From Carposina sasakii (lineage: Eukaryota; Arthropoda; Insecta; Lepidoptera; Carposinidae), in NCBI GenBank assembly GCA_014607495.2, contig CP053159.1, positions 6,765,501 to 6,829,500 on the forward strand: DNA of 64,000 nt, written 5' to 3'. Position 1 is the stretch's first letter. The number at the start of each line of letters is the position of its first letter. A program made the translations under genes and the position numbers. The notes under the pieces were generated by a model that saw only the letters and a program-made list of their open reading frames with translations, was not told the DNA's origin and made no database searches. Positions 61,764-64,000 of the stretch are shown here, one piece after another.

Positions 61764-62167
61764 TATATAATCCGTAAATTTTTTATAGCTCTATAGATTT
61801 TCTTGATTTCAACGGGGTTTTTCAGGTTAGACCGCATGCCACACTTGATCGAACGAAATCATGTTGGTAGTTACATAAAAGTTGTATATTTACATTTATT
61901 TCTTCCATAGCGTAATTCGCTAGGTCGGGGCGGGGTTACAAACAAAGTTTTTTGCAAATTTGCGATCGCAAACAGCTTTTTACATCTTTTTATATCCATA
62001 CACTAATTATAAAACCTATCATACAATGAGATCATTATCAAACCTAAAACATCTAACTTGTCTGAAAATGAGCTTAATATTTTTTAAGGGAATGTCATTC
62101 TCTTGGTTCGAAAATTACAGAGATAACGAATAAGGAAACTCCTCGTACAAATATTACTTAGGTATAT

Positions 62168-62253
62168 CTATGATATAATCAAGATATCAGCTACCCAAAA
62201 CAGCTAGTTATAACTAGCTGTTTTGGGTAGCTGATATCTTTATTATATCATAG
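62168..62253. repeat. 86-bp near-perfect palindrome
   Basis: Two 43-bp arms with a single mismatch and no spacer, centred on CAGCTAGTTATAACTAGCTG. The arms also contain GATATCAGCTACCCAAAA. It is non-coding. Confidence 0.92.
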
Positions 62254-62879
62254 ATTGCTCTTTCACTTGATGCGAATGAATGTGTTGAATGTGGATCACC
62301 CAGCTAAAGCTATTATATAGAATATATTATATTCGACAACATAATTTTTGTTTCAGTTTTGTAGTCCAATAAAGTCTACCCTCTACAATTATTCCGAATC
62401 CACTTACGGTCAAATGAAATTGAATATTGTACAAATTGTGCAACAGATACAACATTTATCAAGTTGCTATAATTATCAAGCTGCTATTTGTATTAAGGCA
62501 GGAGACCACTTTAGGAGCGTAAAAAATAGGTATTTTTTGGGATTTTTTTTAGAGGGAATAAAATAATCCGATTATTTTCAAATTTGGACAAAAGTTTATT
62601 GGAACTGTTGAGTATTGAAAATATTTTTTTTTTCCGGGATGACCAAAAAAATGGCGGCGGTATTAAGGAGCTCCGGCCGCCTGTTTCCCGCGACATCGAA
62701 AACTGCTGCAGTTGCCACTCTTTTTCGGTTGATCTGAAAAAGATTTAATAATGGTCATTCTTTTACTGACATATTAAGGGGAAGGATATACCTATAAAAA
62801 GATGAAAAAGTGCAAAATTCAAAATTTGGGAGCCTTTTTACTCCAAAGTTCGAATTTTCGACCATTTTTTCGACATAGG

Positions 62880-63129
62880 GTAAATGTGGGATAGTCGCCT
62901 CACTGGGATAGATGCCTCGGTAAACACGTAGCAACATGTACAAACAATAACCTCGCGCTGTTTTGTTTAAACGTAAGCCTAGCTCCTTCCCCCCGCCAGT
63001 CAGTATCGGGCATTTCGTTAGAGCGCACGTGTCGAAATTTGTGAGACGGAACATAAATTACGCGGCAATTTATTGTTGGATTTGCCTTGCGTTAAATCTT
63101 TTTGCCCTCGCAACTTTTCATGTTATGAG
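62880..63129 (+). other. Probable 5' end and untranslated exon of the pogo-like element
   Basis: The sequence from GGGTAAATGTGGGATAGTCG, preceded by TA, looks like a TIR start. The stretch ends TTATGAG with donor GTAAGT at 63130. The next exon begins after TTTCTCTAG at 63334. Motif GGGATAGATGCC occurs here and again in the following intron. Confidence 0.5.
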
Positions 63130-63336
63130 GTAAGTGCTTGAAGTTTTGTATTTTTAATGTGTATATATGTCATATAAACTCATTTTATTATTTTTAAAGT
63201 GTTTTTTAAAGCAATTTATTTAATAATCTGGAGGGCGTCTATCCCTTCAAAAAAGGATAGATGCCCCAGTTTTTGTGAGTATAGATGCCCTAAGAGGCAT
63301 CTATCCCTTTATTGTGTTTATTGTGTTTCTCTAGGT

Positions 63337-64000
63337 ATGCCACGCAAATACGTGCGTAAAGCAGGGGCACGCCCCAGAGGCACGTGGACAGAAGATGCCC
63401 TTGTAAAGGCCTTTGAAGAGCTAAGGCAAAATAAATATGGTATAAATGAAGTATCTCGTCATTTTGGAATTCCAGCCAGAACCCTAAGAAGACGATTTGC
63501 TAAACAAGATACAAAAAAAATCACATTAGGTATTTTTGTTAACTTGTCTTCAAAATATTAAATCATTTAAAATATTTTAATATCTTCATTGTTTTTTAAT
63601 TTCATACGTTTATTTTTAGGAAAACACCCAGTTCTGGATTTCGAAAATGAAAAACGGCTTGTCGCACACATCCAAAAACTAGAGACTGCAGGATTTCCTG
63701 TAACACGAGATACGGTACGAAGACTAGCTTTTCAATTTGCTGAAAAGCTAGGTATTGAACATAACTTTAATAAAGAAACATGCAAAGCTGGACCTCATTG
63801 GCTACAATCTTTTCTGGAACGCCAGCCAAGGCTTAGCATCCGACAAGTTGAAGGTTTATCTCTTGCCCGAGCTCAGGGACTTAATCGTGAGGAAGTCGAC
63901 AAAATGTTTAAGCTGTTGCTTCAAGTCTTAACAGAACATGATTTACTAGACAAACCAGATCGTATATTTAATGTCGACGAAACTGGGGTCCAGTTAAACA
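63337..64000 (+). CDS. Pogo/Tigger-like transposase, 5' part (runs off the window)
   Basis: Exons 63337-63529 and 63620-64000, joined in phase 1 across GTATTT...TTTTTAG to give LGKHPVLDFENEK. Residues 1-62 form a psq-type helix-turn-helix (ALVKAFEELRQNKYGINEVS and HFGIPARTLRRRF). Then a CENP-B-type second DNA-binding region (LVAHIQKLETAGFPVTRDTV, WLQSFLERQPRLSIRQVEG, SLARAQGLNREEVDKMF) follows. The last residues, RIFNVDETGVQ, carry the first catalytic Asp of the DDE domain. The start is the ATG of MPRKYVRK, two bases after the acceptor; earlier codons of that frame lie in the intron. No stop in 191 codons, so this copy may be intact or a domesticated gene. The rest lies beyond 64000. Confidence 0.85.

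Noticed and set aside
63199..63336. Upstream extension of the pogo-like protein
   Set aside because: It contains the GGGATAGATGCC repeats and a splice acceptor (TTTCTCTAG at 63334); the conserved protein begins at MPRKYVRK.
1..64000. CRISPR array, rRNA, functional tRNA or viral integration
   Set aside because: None seen. Direct repeats present are MITE, Helitron or tandem-satellite type without regular unique spacers, and no viral genes were recognised.

Overview
The window reads as animal, most probably lepidopteran (moth or butterfly), genomic DNA. It is AT-rich, its genes are cut by short GT-AG introns, and it is packed with repeats typical of that order: Helitrons with 5'-TC and CTAG-3' ends inserted between A and T, tRNA-derived SINEs, RTE-type LINE tails, hAT and TA-flanked MITEs, and a Penelope element. 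There is no operon-like, bacterial or CRISPR signal. The species cannot be named from the sequence.

Layout. (1) 1-4.2 kb: repeats and a possible last exon of an upstream + strand gene. (2) 4.2-12.9 kb and 15.9-23.2 kb, both minus strand: two complete tandem xanthine dehydrogenase (XDH) genes. Each has eight coding exons with the same phases, and six exons have identical lengths (1,358 and 1,339 aa). The first copy keeps every molybdenum-site residue I can check. The second has changes near the substrate pocket. (3) 26.7-42.3 kb, minus strand: an eleven-exon gene for a 741-aa coiled-coil protein that I identify as a CCDC170 homologue. Its introns hold an intact-ORF Penelope-like element (27.5-30.6 kb), a hAT element, a TA-flanked MITE and a 2.3-kb inverted-repeat element with unusual subterminal motif arrays. 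(4) 44.4-46.0 kb, minus strand: a two-exon COX20 gene. (5) 46-64 kb: almost pure transposon territory. It holds a 400-bp repeat family, a palindrome-rich TIR element with a Helitron inside it, a three-level nest (hAT, LINE endonuclease, second LINE), a DDE transposase remnant, RTE fragments, further Helitrons and MITEs, and at the right edge the 5' part of a pogo/Tigger-like transposase gene that runs out of the window.

How the genes fit together. The XDH pair belongs to purine degradation (hypoxanthine to xanthine to uric acid), which in caterpillars also makes epidermal urate. COX20 is a mitochondrial assembly factor for cytochrome c oxidase subunit 2. CCDC170-like proteins are microtubule- or Golgi-linked coiled coils. 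No functional link among the three loci is evident. The exon models were built by hand from splice sites, reading-frame phase and family conservation; every junction keeps the frame.
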